Below are positions 21,428 through 32,400 of a stretch of 64,000 nt of DNA, piece after piece. Both the position numbers and the translations under genes were made by a program. Under the pieces are notes generated by a model. That model saw nothing but the letters and a program-made list of their open reading frames with translations. It searched no databases and was not told the origin of the DNA. The stretch lies in NCBI GenBank assembly GCA_022410635.1, contig JAJVDF010000236.1, forward strand, positions 1 through 64,000, read 5' to 3'. Source of the DNA: Tretioscincus oriximinensis (Eukaryota > Chordata > Lepidosauria > Squamata > Gymnophthalmidae). The first letter of the stretch is position 1; each line of letters opens with the position of its first letter.

Positions 21428-22925
21428 TCATGATTTATGTCTGGGGAGGCAGAAGAGGCAGAAAGGGGTAAAACTGAAGAAGGGGGTAGAAGTAAGGAGA
21501 TTTCCTTCTGGGAGGGATGCCAAGTTTGCTGGGCGCAGGTCAGAAGGCACCTCCCCTCACTGGAATGGCGTGTATTATGGGAACAATTAGGGTAATACAT
21601 TTCATTCTCTTGCCAGGGATTTTCCTACAGATTTCTTAGGAGAATTCTTGGACACTACTGCCAAGAAAGGTGAAGCTTCTGCACAATGCTATTTAGGGGA
21701 CAAAACACGGGTTTGCAAAAAGAGTGTAAATAGCCGGAAGCAAAAATTCAGTAACCCCAAACTGGGTCCATGTCACTGCTGAGCCTTGCTTGTATCTTAA
21801 GACTTTTTTATCTGAGACCAAGAAAGCCTCAGGGGGGCCCTGGACTAACTAGGCCAAAATTTGGCCAGATTAGGCATTTCAGCTGCTGCTGTTGTTGAAC
21901 AAAGTACAGAAGGGGGCACCCTGGGGAGGGAGAGAAAGACCCCCCCTTGGAAAGAGGGAACTTTCAAAGCCACTGCAAAGAGACATGCAGGTTTGCATTC
22001 ACAGGTGAGGTTCAAAGCATTGCTTCAGAGGTGTCTCTGGAAGACGGTGGTCTTATTATCTTGCTCGTTGTCTACGTGGGGTGGTGCCCTCATGCGGGAA
22101 GCCAAGTCCTCTGCAAATGCTCTGAAGCACACTAGACCAGTGTGTCTGTTGCCCAGTTGCTTTTCACCGCTGCCAGGAAAGGGGGCAGGATGACAGTGGC
22201 ATGGGATTAGCAAATAGCAGGCTGGCAAGGAGCCCTGTGTGAGGTGGGCAAGCAGAGCCAAAGAGTGGGGCGGACAGGACAGGGTGCCAGTGTGCCCGAT
22301 GGCAAATGAAGTGGGGGCCCTCACTCTGGGTTCACTTGCTTTTTAAACACTGCTGTAGGTCTGGTAACTATAGATAAGAATTCTTGTATTCTCGGTAGAT
22401 CTGAGGTGGGGCTAGGGCAGAGTCCGGTATAAGAGGCCTACGAGGCTTTTGGCTTGGACAGTTGCCACATGTGCTCAGTTGTCCCTGTTTGCTCCCTGCC
22501 ACCCACTGTGCTGCCTCTCAAACTCCCTAGGGGGGGAGGGCTTTGTCTCCTGGCAACCAATATTTTTAGCCCCAGTCCACAGGAATGGGCTGTCCCCTGT
22601 CCCCCCTGCACAGTGCTCTGGAGGGAGCCACGCGTTGCGCCCCAGGAATAACGGGTTCGGCTGTGCCACATGCGTCAACTTTGCACTTTGGGCAGCACAT
22701 TTCCTCCCAAACATGTGACAAACGCTGAACCTTTGGACTTGTACCCTGCAGGCTGCCTGGTATTCGGGCTCTGCAGGGACCTTGGCCATCAGTTAGGCAC
22801 TCCGAGGTGGATCTCAGCCATACAACGGTAGGATTGAAGGGAACCTCCCACCCCTGCTGTCCACACTCTCTCACTGTTTCCTTGCAATTTCTCCCAGTTC
22901 CTCCAGTCCCTTTCTTACGTCTCTG
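21428..22925. other. Unassigned intergenic sequence
   Basis: About 1.5 kb of ordinary-composition DNA right of the ERV. I find no exon with convincing splice sites and no repeat I recognise. Open frames on both strands around 22440-22790 look random. Confidence 0.5.
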
Positions 22926-23078
22926 GAAAGCAGAGGTGTAAAAACTGACTGTTGGCTCCTGGGAACATTGTCTGGCTTGAATTTTGCCACCTTCTGCTGG
23001 ACCACTGCATGAGACCGAATGCTGGGCTAGACCTGCAGCTCCAGCCCAGTTCAACAGAGCCTCTCTTATGTTCTTACC
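22926..23078 (+). mobile_element. CR1 tail fragment
   Basis: A diverged plus-strand CR1 3' end, recognised by TTTTGCCACCTTCTGCTGG and the closing CTCTCTTATGTTCTTA near 23062. Confidence 0.6.
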
Positions 23079-23179
23079 AAGCTTAAATTCCACAGAGCTG
23101 GGGTAAAATTGCCCTGTAAGGGGCGGGTGCAAAATCTGGGGTGCTCCTTCACCCTGCCTTGACACTTGAAAATCAAGTA

Positions 23180-23472
23180 GAGATGGTAGCCAGGAGTGTC
23201 TCTTTCCACCTACATCTGGTTCGGCCACTTTTGAATAGATATGATCTAGCCACAATAATTCACAGTCTGGTAACTTCCAGATTGGACTATTGTAATGCGG
23301 TCTATTAGGAGTGTCCTTGAAAGCGGTTTGGAAGCTGGAACAGAATACAGCAGCTAGACCGGAACAGCTGGCCGGACACATATCATGCTGGTCATGAAAG
23401 AGCAGCACTGGCTGCCAATCTGCTACCAAGCCCAATCCAAGCCTAAATAATTTGGGCCCCAAATATCTATGG
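23180..23472 (+). mobile_element. LINE RT C-terminal fragment, L2-like
   Basis: The plus strand has the decayed sequence for DYCNAVY, the region around KLQLVQNAAAR, and the block CACTGGCTGCCAATCTG typical of the end of ORF2 in L2-like LINEs of reptiles. It differs from the CR1 copies around it. Only a degraded fragment remains. Confidence 0.5.
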
Positions 23473-23474
23473 CC

Positions 23475-24245
23475 GTAAGAACATAAGAGGAGCCCTGCTG
23501 AATAGGGCCGGAGCCCATCTAGTCCAGCCTTCTGTCTCACACAGAGGCCCACTAATTGCACCTGGGCAGCCTGGACAGAAGGCAAAATCTTCACCTGTTC
23601 TCAACGCCCTGCAAAAGGCATCTCAGGAATCCTGCCTATTGCTCCATCATGGAGGCAGCATCAAGACATCCAACTTAGTAGCTGTTTATACCTTTGACTT
23701 CCATGAACATGTCTAGTCCTGTCTTAAAGCTATCCAGGCTGCTAGTACCACCACCTCTTTTGGAAGTAAATTCCACAGGCCGATGACCCTCTGGGTGAAA
23801 AAATACTTTTCCTTGTCTGTCCTCACCCTTCTGCCCATCAGCTCCAAGGAAGGCCCTCTGGTCCTAGTGTTGTGTGATAGAGAAAACATTTTTTCTCTAT
23901 TCACCTTATCCTTCCCATGCATGATTTTATACACCACAATGAGGTCCTCTCTCAAATGCCATCTTTTGAAGCTGAAGAGGCCCAGACGTTGCAGCCTGAC
24001 TTCATAAGGGAGGGGCTCCAGACCCTTGATCATTCTTGTTGCCTTTTTCTGCACCTTCTCTAGGTCCACAATATCCCCCTTGAGATGTGGTGACCAGAAT
24101 TGAATACAGGATTCCAAATGTGGCCTCACCACAGATTTATAAAGAGGCAAAACAACATTTGCTGACTTGTTTTCAATTCCTTTCCTAATTATCCCCAACA
24201 TGGAATTTGCCTTTTTTGCTGCTGCTGCACACTGGGTTAAGATCT
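23475..24245 (-). mobile_element. CR1 LINE 3' end
   Basis: A reverse-complement CR1 from its tail to the [17 protein letters not shown] region. The minus-strand frame 24201-23713 is open over 162 codons. This subfamily has 'gccctgctgaatagggcc' near its tail rather than 'gccatactggatcaggcc'. Confidence 0.9.
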
Positions 24246-24790
24246 GCCTGTGTCTTAAGGCTCTCTCACTATTTGTCTCCTGACCTGGAGAGAGCTTCGG
24301 ATGGAGCTGGCCTGACGGTTACTTAACCTACATGCACCAGTGACCAGTATGTATCCTTGGCTTATTTTACCCTAGGACTGTGACTATAATAAAGACCAAA
24401 CCTTCCTCTACTGGATGGTGTTTCCCGGATGGAGCCCGTTTATTTCCGCTCAGAAGAGGTGTTTGTTAGTACTGAGCACTTCCGCTTTCACTTATTAGTT
24501 CCAGGAAATACTGTTGTGATTTGAACGGTTTGTGCCTTAGAGGCAGATCCCATGTGGATTGTGCAAATGGCGTTAGGGGCTCCGAATCCCGTGGTTGCAT
24601 GGCTGGCTGCTGTAGCTGTTCAAAGAAGGCCGGACTCGGATTCCCGCTCGAAAGAGGGATTCCTTTCGTTACTAACAGAATCTGGTCCTTGGTAAAGAAG
24701 GAGCAGATCCTTCAGAGTTCCCTGCTGAAATCGGCCAGAACCAGCTTAGCCCAGTAGGCTTATTCCAGGCTATCGTGCTTCATTGTGGAA
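24246..24790. other. Unassigned, possibly an LTR-element remnant
   Basis: No gene. An AATAAA at about 24388 followed by a short GC-poor stretch could be the end of an LTR, but I see no partner LTR, primer site or coding remnant. The possibility is weak. Confidence 0.25.
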
Positions 24791-24799
24791 TACCCAATT

Positions 24800-24910
24800 A
24801 CCCTGGAGTCAGAGGCTGCATCCACACGTGTATTGACATCTGCTCTGAAGCGGCTCTCATGAGAGCGGAGATTTTCGGCTCTGACGGCGCTCCTGGCCGA
24901 AAACCCGCTG
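24800..24910 (+). repeat. Short piece of the GC-rich repeat family
   Basis: It shares the words GGCTGCATCCACAC and CTCTCATGAGAGCGGAG...GAAAACCCGCTGCC with the copy near 29145-29310. It is a fragment of the family described at 26735-27130. Confidence 0.4.
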
Positions 24911-24911
24911 C

Positions 24912-26420
24912 CTACACCAGCCACGGCCCCCACCAGCCACGGCCCCCACCCACAGCCACTGCCCAACCCACAGCCCCAACAGCCACAGCCCCCAACAGCC
25001 ACGCCCCCCCACCACACACGGCCCCCCATCCCGGTCCCTTCACAGCCCCCACCTGCAGACCCACCAGCCTCGTCCTGCCCCGCCCCCGCCCCTTGGGACC
25101 ATCCTCCTTTCCGGGGACTGAGGTGCAGAGGGAGGGGGCCTCTTGGCCCTTGTCCGCCGCCGCCTCCCAGCCACCCTCAGTGCCCGGAGGACCTCCAAGC
25201 GCCGCCCGCCTGCCCCACCTCAGCCACTAGCCTGCCCGGCTCTTTCCTCCCGCTGCACAGATCGCCCCCCTTCCCTCCCGTGGACGGGCAGCCCAGGGCG
25301 GGAGGCGGGGACTGCTTGGGAGCTTCGCCACCGCCCTGCTGCTCACCGAGGGGCGCCGTAGCGGAGCGGAGTGGGCTGGGGCCGCCCTGCGCCCCCCGGG
25401 GGGGACCCCGCCCCGCCCCCGGGGGGCCGGGGGGGGGGGGGGGGGGGGAGGCCGGTCGCGCGCTGCCTGGCAGGGGCGACGGGGCGGCGACCCCGAGAGG
25501 CTGCGGCGCTGCCCTTCCGCCTGCCCCCCGAGCGCGGCAGCCCCGAGGGCGGGGGTCATGGGACGCGGCCCGGCCACCGGCCATGGGGAACAAACAGGCG
25601 GTCTTCACGCCGGAGCAGCTGGACGCCTATCAGGTGGGGGCCGCCGCGGGCGCCTCGGCCGGGGCATCTGGAGGCCGTTCCCGCGCCCAGCTGCCTTCCC
25701 GCCCGCAGGCTCCCCGGGTGCCCTCGGGCCCGGCGGGCGGCAGCCACCCGGGGGCGGGCAGGGGGCGCCGCAGGCGGGAGGGAGGCCGGGCGCGGCGCCC
25801 CCTCCGCAGCGCCCCGCCTCACGGCCGCCGCCTCCCCCTTGTGTTGCAGGACGCGACCTTCTTCACGCGGAAGGAGATCCTCCGGTGAGTGGGCGAGACG
25901 GGCTGGGCGGGGGCCGCGGGGCTCTCGCCTGGCTGTGCCGTGCGCGGCGTGCGGGGGACAGGCGCCGGGCCACACGGGGCGCGCGGGGCCGAAGCGCTGC
26001 CGACGCCGCCCCCACCTGTGTCCTCCTGCCTGGTCCCCTGAGGAGCCGCGATGGGGCCCCTGGGCACGAGAGAGGGAGGGGCGCAGGGGCCCTTGGGGCC
26101 GGGGGGAGCTGGGCGGAGGGCGCTAGGCGCGGCTCCCCTTCAGCCAGGGCGCGTGGAGCTCAAGCGTGGCCCTGCGCCGTGCCTGGCATGGAAGCCAAGA
26201 CCATAATTGGATCAGGAACGAGGCTTCCATTATTGATGAGGCGCCTCTCGAAACTTCCCCCTCATTGTTCTCGGCTTCTGCCGCTGTTGACAGCTGGAGC
26301 CGCGCGGGGCCGGCAGGGAGGGAGGCGGGAAGGGGCCGTCGGGCGGGCCGCTGGCCTCCTCAGACGGGGCGGGAGGGGAAGGCAGCGGGCGGGGGGCGCT
26401 CCGCGGAGCTCAGGGCTCAA
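24912..26420 (+). promoter_or_regulatory. CpG island over CIB3 exons 1-2
   Basis: Strongly CpG-rich sequence that begins with imperfect CCAGCCACGGCCCCCA-type repeats (24912-25030), continues with GC boxes, and includes a run of about 20 G (25429-25448) some 135 bases before the CIB3 ATG. The position fits the CIB3 promoter. No TATA box is obvious. Confidence 0.7.
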
Positions 26421-29400
26421 GAACGTCAGGGGAGCCATATTGGATTGGGCCACAGCCCCCCTAGTCCATCCTTCTGCCTCACACAGGGGCCCTCAGAGGC
26501 ACCTGGGCAGTCTGAACAGAGGGAAGCAAAATACGCCCCTGTTCATCATTGTTCTGCCGCCCTTTGGAGGGATCCAGGTCAAGGCTGGGCCAGAGGGGCT
26601 GCCTCGTGGCCCCGGGACAAGGGGTCCCTGGGGCTTCCTCGGGNTGGCGCCTGTGTCTTGTTTCCCCTCCTCCTGCCCTCGCCGATGGTTCTAGTTTAAC
26701 CCGCTTTTCCCCCTCTGCCTGCCGGCCACAATAGGCTGCAGGAGCAGCGGCCGCGCAGAGTTTGTGCCTCCCTGAGGGGCCTTCCGGGCGGCTCCTGCAG
26801 GCGTAATGGCGGCCCCTGAGCCACAGTCGCTACGGACTTGCCTTGCTGCGGGTTTAATGCGTGCCGGTATCTCCAGCTCTCATGCCGGAGGCTGTTTGAA
26901 CCCCGCTTTTCCCCTGCGTGTGCCCTGCACAGGCGAGGTTCACTGAGCAGAGGGGAAAGTAGCAACCCACCCATCGGGACCCACCCCCGTAAAGCAGGGC
27001 GGGGGGGCCCTAGCAGGGAGGAAGATTTGTCCCGGGCGTTAAAGGGGCGGCGCGTCCTCTCGCCCCCCTACGTGCAGACGGACGGGCGTCTCCGTAAAGT
27101 CGAAATAGGCTTCGCAGGCAGGAGATGCTGCAGTCCGGGCCTCTGTTCCTTTCCCCCATCCTGGGCCCCAAAGCAATGGATACGAAGCCGGGATCAAATC
27201 ACTTGGGAAGAGTTCCCTAAAGGGGCATCAGGTTCAGAGGAAAGGGGTGCAGACACACACAGGGTCCGCGCCTGCAGCTTCCTTGGGCATCGTGGGCGGC
27301 GGGCCGGTTACTGCGGGTCGTATGAGGCCATTTTCCCAGCTCTCGCGGCGGAGCCTCCTTCAACCTGCTCGTCCCCCGTCCCCGGAGGCGCACACGGGCC
27401 GGGCCCGCGGGGTGTGAGGTGCTGGTGGCACAGGGGGCAGGTTTTTCTCGGGCGTGATGTGCGGGAAGTGCGGTCCTCTGGCGGGCCAGGCAGTTCCCCG
27501 CGCGCACTACCTGCAGGCGGGCGGGCGGGCGGCTGCTTAAAGCCCGAAGCAGGCTTCAAATCTGCCCTTTGGATCCCCGCGTGTCAGCAGCCCTGGTCGC
27601 ATGTTTATTTCAAACGCTTCTCCAGGCCTGAAGAATGAGTTGAATCCAGGTTTTTCTGCACTGACAGGATTCAGCTCATTCTTTGTGCCCCAGGAAGCTT
27701 TAAAATTAAATGTGTCTGCAGGCCAAGGCTTTTTCTGCACTGAACCTTGTTCTGGATTATATTCTGGAATAAGAACATAAGAACATAAGAAGAGCCATAC
27801 TGGATCAGGCCACAGCCCATCAAGTCCAGCATTCTGTGTCACACAGAAGCCCACCAGATGCACCTGGGCAGTCCGAACAGAGGAAAGCAAAATATGCTCC
27901 TGTTCAAAATAGTGTGGAATAGGAGTTGTCATTGCATGCTGGATCAATGATACAGCCAGTCTGGAGACAAGTCCCAATTCCAGGACACAACCTTTGCTGA
28001 CTTGTTTCTGATTCCTTTCCTAACATGGAATTTGCTTTTTTGCTGNTGCTGCACACTGGGGCAACACCTTCATTGAATTGTCCACCAGCACCCCAAGATC
28101 CTTTTCTGATCTGGCACAGAAAGATCTTGGTTCCCATCAGCTGGTAAGAGTAGTTGGGGTCTTAGCCGCAGGTCCATGCGTGAGGACAAAGCTCCCTAGC
28201 ACAGTTTCCTATAAGAGCCTGTTCCAGACATTGGTCCCTTGGCATCTGAAGAAGTAGAAGGGTCTACGAAAGCTCATGCAATTGCCCCCTACTTTTCTAC
28301 TGTTAGTGCTACTAGCCCCCTTGCTGGACTTACTACTAGACTAACATAGCTATTTTTATGAAATCGAATTCTAACAAGATGTAAGGCATGATTTACCTTT
28401 GCAGAAACCATGCTGAGTTTCATTCAGCAATGCGTGCTTCTCCATGTGTTTAGTAATGTTGTCCTTAATTATGGTTTCCAACACTTTACCTGGAACTGAT
28501 GTTAAACTGATGGGTCCATAATTTCCATGGTTACCCCAGGATCCTTTTTTGAAGATTGGTGTTATATTTGCTACCCTCCAATCTTTAGGCACAGTACCTG
28601 ATCTTATGGAAAGATTAAATATTTTTGTTAGAAGTCCAACAAATCTGAGTTCTTTAAGAATTCTGGGATGACTGCCATCTGGCCCTGGGGATTTATAAAT
28701 GTTCAGTTTATGAAGGCTTGCAATTGTATATCCAATTTTATTCTTCCAATGCCCTTCCTGAAAAGATTGATTCAGCTATAGGTATATATTGCAGTATGGT
28801 AATAAGAACATAAAAACATAAGAAGAGCCATCCTGGATGGGGCCAGAGCCCACCTAGTCCAGCCTTCTGTCCCATGCAGAGGCCCACCAGATGCACCTGG
28901 GCAGCCTGAACAGCGGAAAGCAAAATATGCCCCTGTTCATGACTCCCTGCAAACGGCACTTCAAGAGTCCTGCCTGTTGCTCCATCTCAGAGAATCCTTA
29001 TGCCATTATGGCATCAGTGTTGCTGAACCAGGGAGATATTATCGAATCATCACAAAAACTTCCCGTTGGTGCACTTAATTTTAAATTGTGTTCCTGTCAC
29101 ACTATTTTGAATGTGGTTTCTTTCAAGTGTTTTGAGGCGAGGCAGCATCCACACTGCGCATTGGAGCCTGCATAAGACAACCACCCTGGCACCTCCTGCA
29201 GACGTCATAGTGGTTCGACAGCAATACAGTTGCTGTAAACCTGCCTTGCAGTGGGTTTAATGAGAACTGATATTTTAAGCTCTCATGGTGCTCCGCGCTG
29301 AAAACCCACTGCCATTTTGAATCCGACCCGTTCTGCTGGGTCCTCCGCCAATCAGCGGAAAGCACTGCAAAGCAGGTTGGGCAGAAGAAAAGCTGCGTGC

Positions 29401-32400
29401 AGCCAATCACAGGCTGGCGCTTCCTTCCTCCCTCCCACCTATGGCGGCTGCAGCACATCATGTGCAGATGGCAACAAACGGTAAAGCAACGAAGCGCTTT
29501 TTAGCCCCACGTGTGGGTGGAGCCAGAGTCAGACTTGTGCCCTCAGGCTCTTGTGGACTGCAGAAGAGGCCTTTGCCTGTGCCCAGGTAAGCCTTTCAGA
29601 GCAGCACATCAGCCTGTCCGTCAAGACACAAGGACGAAGCTGTGGCCTTGCTTGGTGGAACGTCCTGCATTCCTGGCCAATGTCTTTGGGTACCCAGGTT
29701 GAGGCCCAGGGGAGAGCAACTGTCTGTTGGGGCCTCTTATTACAGCTGGGTTTATACACTGTTATGTTAAAGTGTTCCCTTAATTGTTTTGAGCAGCATA
29801 ATTTTTGCAAATGTATTTAAAGCGAGACCTTAACAATATATTCAAATCTGCCATCATTTTTGTGATTAGATAATATCTGACTTGGTCAGTATCTTAGATT
29901 CAAGAATCCCATAGGCAGCCGTCAAGAAAAAAAATATCCTGAAAAGTGGTTCACACAAAATATTTTTAACAAAAAACACAGCATTGCATTGTAAAAAAAA
30001 CTACATAAGAAAGTAATGGTGTCAGTTAGTACAACATCTAAAAAACAAACAAGTCATGCCAGCCTAATCTAATTTCTTTCTGTGATAGAATCACCGAGTG
30101 GGTTGGCCAGGGAAAGGCAGTAGAAGTGGTGAATCTTCAGCAAAGCATTTGACAAAGTGCCTCATTCCATCCTTGTTGGGAAAAATGGTCAAGAATGGGA
30201 TTGACAAAGCAACAGTTAGGTGGATTCAAAACTGGCTTCCTGAACGTCCTCAAAGGGTGGAAATAAATGGCTGCACATCCAACTGGAGGAATGTTTCGCG
30301 AGGGAGACCACAAGGGCCCAGTGCCTTTTAACATGTTTATAAATGGTCGAGAGGAAGGAATTGAAGGAAAGCATAAAATTTGCTGATGACACAAAGTTAG
30401 GAGGTGTTGCTAATACTAAACAAGATAGAGAAAGGATTCAAAAAGATCTAGACAAGCTGGAACAATGGGCTGGAACTAACAGAATGAAATTTAATAGAGA
30501 GAAATGGAAGATCTGAGCAGCAGCACAGGAAGGGCAGAAGGACAGAAGGACCTGGGTGTATTCGTAGATCACAGCCTAAATATGAATCGACAGAGTGAAG
30601 CAGCTGCAAAAAAGGCAAACACAATCCTGGGGTATATTAAGAAGCGCATAGAACCTTGCTCACATGAAATAATTATTCCTCTCTACAGTACTTTGGTATG
30701 ACCACAGTTGGATCCTGTGTTCGGTTCTGGGGATGGCAATTTAAAAAGGACATTGATAAACTAGAGCAAGTTCAAAAGAGAGTAACAAGGATGAGGAATG
30801 GTTAAGGGATCTGGGGATGTTTGCAAAAGACAAGACTGGGAGGAGACCTGATAGCTTCCTACAAATACCCGAAGGGCTTCCACAGAGCACAGAGATCAAC
30901 CTTGTTCTCATTGGCACATGGAAGGACATGGGATGAAACTGCAAGGGAGGAGGTTTAGATTAGATATCAGAAAAAGCTTCCTAACAGTCAGGGTGATCAG
31001 GTTGCCACAGGAGGCGGTGAGTTCGCCTTCGCTGGAAGTCTTCACTGGACAATCATCTGGGATGATTTAGGGAATCCTGTACAGAGCAGGGGGTTGGACC
31101 CCATGGCCCAGAAGGTCCCTTCCAACAATGCTATGATTCTACTGGGATTGGACGGGAACCCTAGCACTGCGCCGTCCACCCACTCCATTCCACCCAAGCC
31201 AGCTCATCCTGTGTGGGCAAGGGGTTCACCTTCCCTCTCCTCCAGCCCTCTCTCCACCTACCTCTCAGGCTTATTCCTCTCTCCATCCACCTTCCATCCT
31301 TCCATCTCTCTTTTTCCTCTTCTGTTGCCCTCCCTCCTATCATCCTACCACATCCAAAGCCACCACACTCCTCTCTCAGCCCCCTGCTCTGGCTCTGCCT
31401 CCAGGCCAGACATTCCCCTGGTCTTCCTTCTGCCTTTCATCTTCCTGTTGCCCCTGCATGTGCTCTCCCTTCACGTCCTCCTGTCCCTCCACTCCCTTCT
31501 GCCCCTACTTCTCTCCCGGTCATGGATTATGTTTTCCTCTGTTCCTCTACCCTTGTTTTCCATCTGCTTCCCTTCTCCTCTTCCTTGCTGTATTCCTTCC
31601 CCATCCTCTTCTTCTGCCTTCCTGTTCTTCTTTCTGCCTCTCCTCCTCCCCACCCCAGGCAGCTGCCTAGTATTTCAGGAGGTTGAATTCCTCCATTTGT
31701 AAAGCTGCAGGAGTCCTGCTTTACAGGAGCNGTCCAGACCTTCAGGAGGCTCCTTGAACTGCACGCAGGGGAACGGCAAGTTGTGTTCCCCATCCACCCA
31801 CCCGCACAGATGGGCGATGGCTTTGCTGTTGCCATTCATTTGTACATGGCTGCCATGCTCGTGGGCTTTTTGCTGCTCAGTCTGGCTGTTCAGAATGCAG
31901 GTCACCCTTTTGGTCACCACATCTCAAAAAAGATATCATGGAACTAGAGAAAGTGCAGAAAAGGGCAACAAGAATGGACAAGGACTGGAGCACCTCCCTT
32001 ATGCAACGTCTGGGCCTCTTCAGCCTTGAAAGACAGAGTTTGAGAGGTGATCTGATTAAAGTGTATAAAATCATAAATGGGACGGATAAGGTGGACAACC
32101 CTGGGACCAGGGGGCATCCCTTGAATCTAATGGGCAGAAGAGTGAGAACAAACAAACGAAGGTATTTTTTCACCCCGAGGTTCATNGGCCTGTGGAATTT
32201 ACTTGCAGAAGAAGTGGGGGTAGCTGAATAAAGCCTGGATATCTTTAAGGCAGTATTAGACAAGTTTATGGTCACCAAGGATATAAACTGCCTCCAGGGT
32301 GGAGCAACAGGTAGACATCCTGACATGCCATTTGCATGGTGTCTAAAACAGGTGAAGATTTTGCCTCCTTCTGTTCATACTGCCCAGCTGCAATTGGTGG

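Noticed and set aside
15390..21430. Target-site duplication of the ERV
   Set aside because: Only TCA is shared by the two flanks; retroviral duplications are 4-6 bases, so I cannot claim one.
22566..23594. A 342-codon minus-strand open frame
   Set aside because: It runs through a CR1 tail, L2-like LINE debris and unassigned sequence, and has no recognisable domain.
24246..24790. A separate LTR retrotransposon upstream of CIB3
   Set aside because: There is an AATAAA, but no paired LTR, primer site, polypurine tract or coding remnant, so it is kept only as unassigned sequence.
25558..26694. A 378-codon open frame over CIB3 exons 1-2 and intron
   Set aside because: It is in a different frame from the CIB3 start, runs through CpG-island intron sequence, ends in a CR1 fragment and contains an N.
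31094..31702. A 202-codon Ser/Pro/Leu-rich frame
   Set aside because: It arises from the C/T-rich low-complexity tract in CIB3 intron 2.
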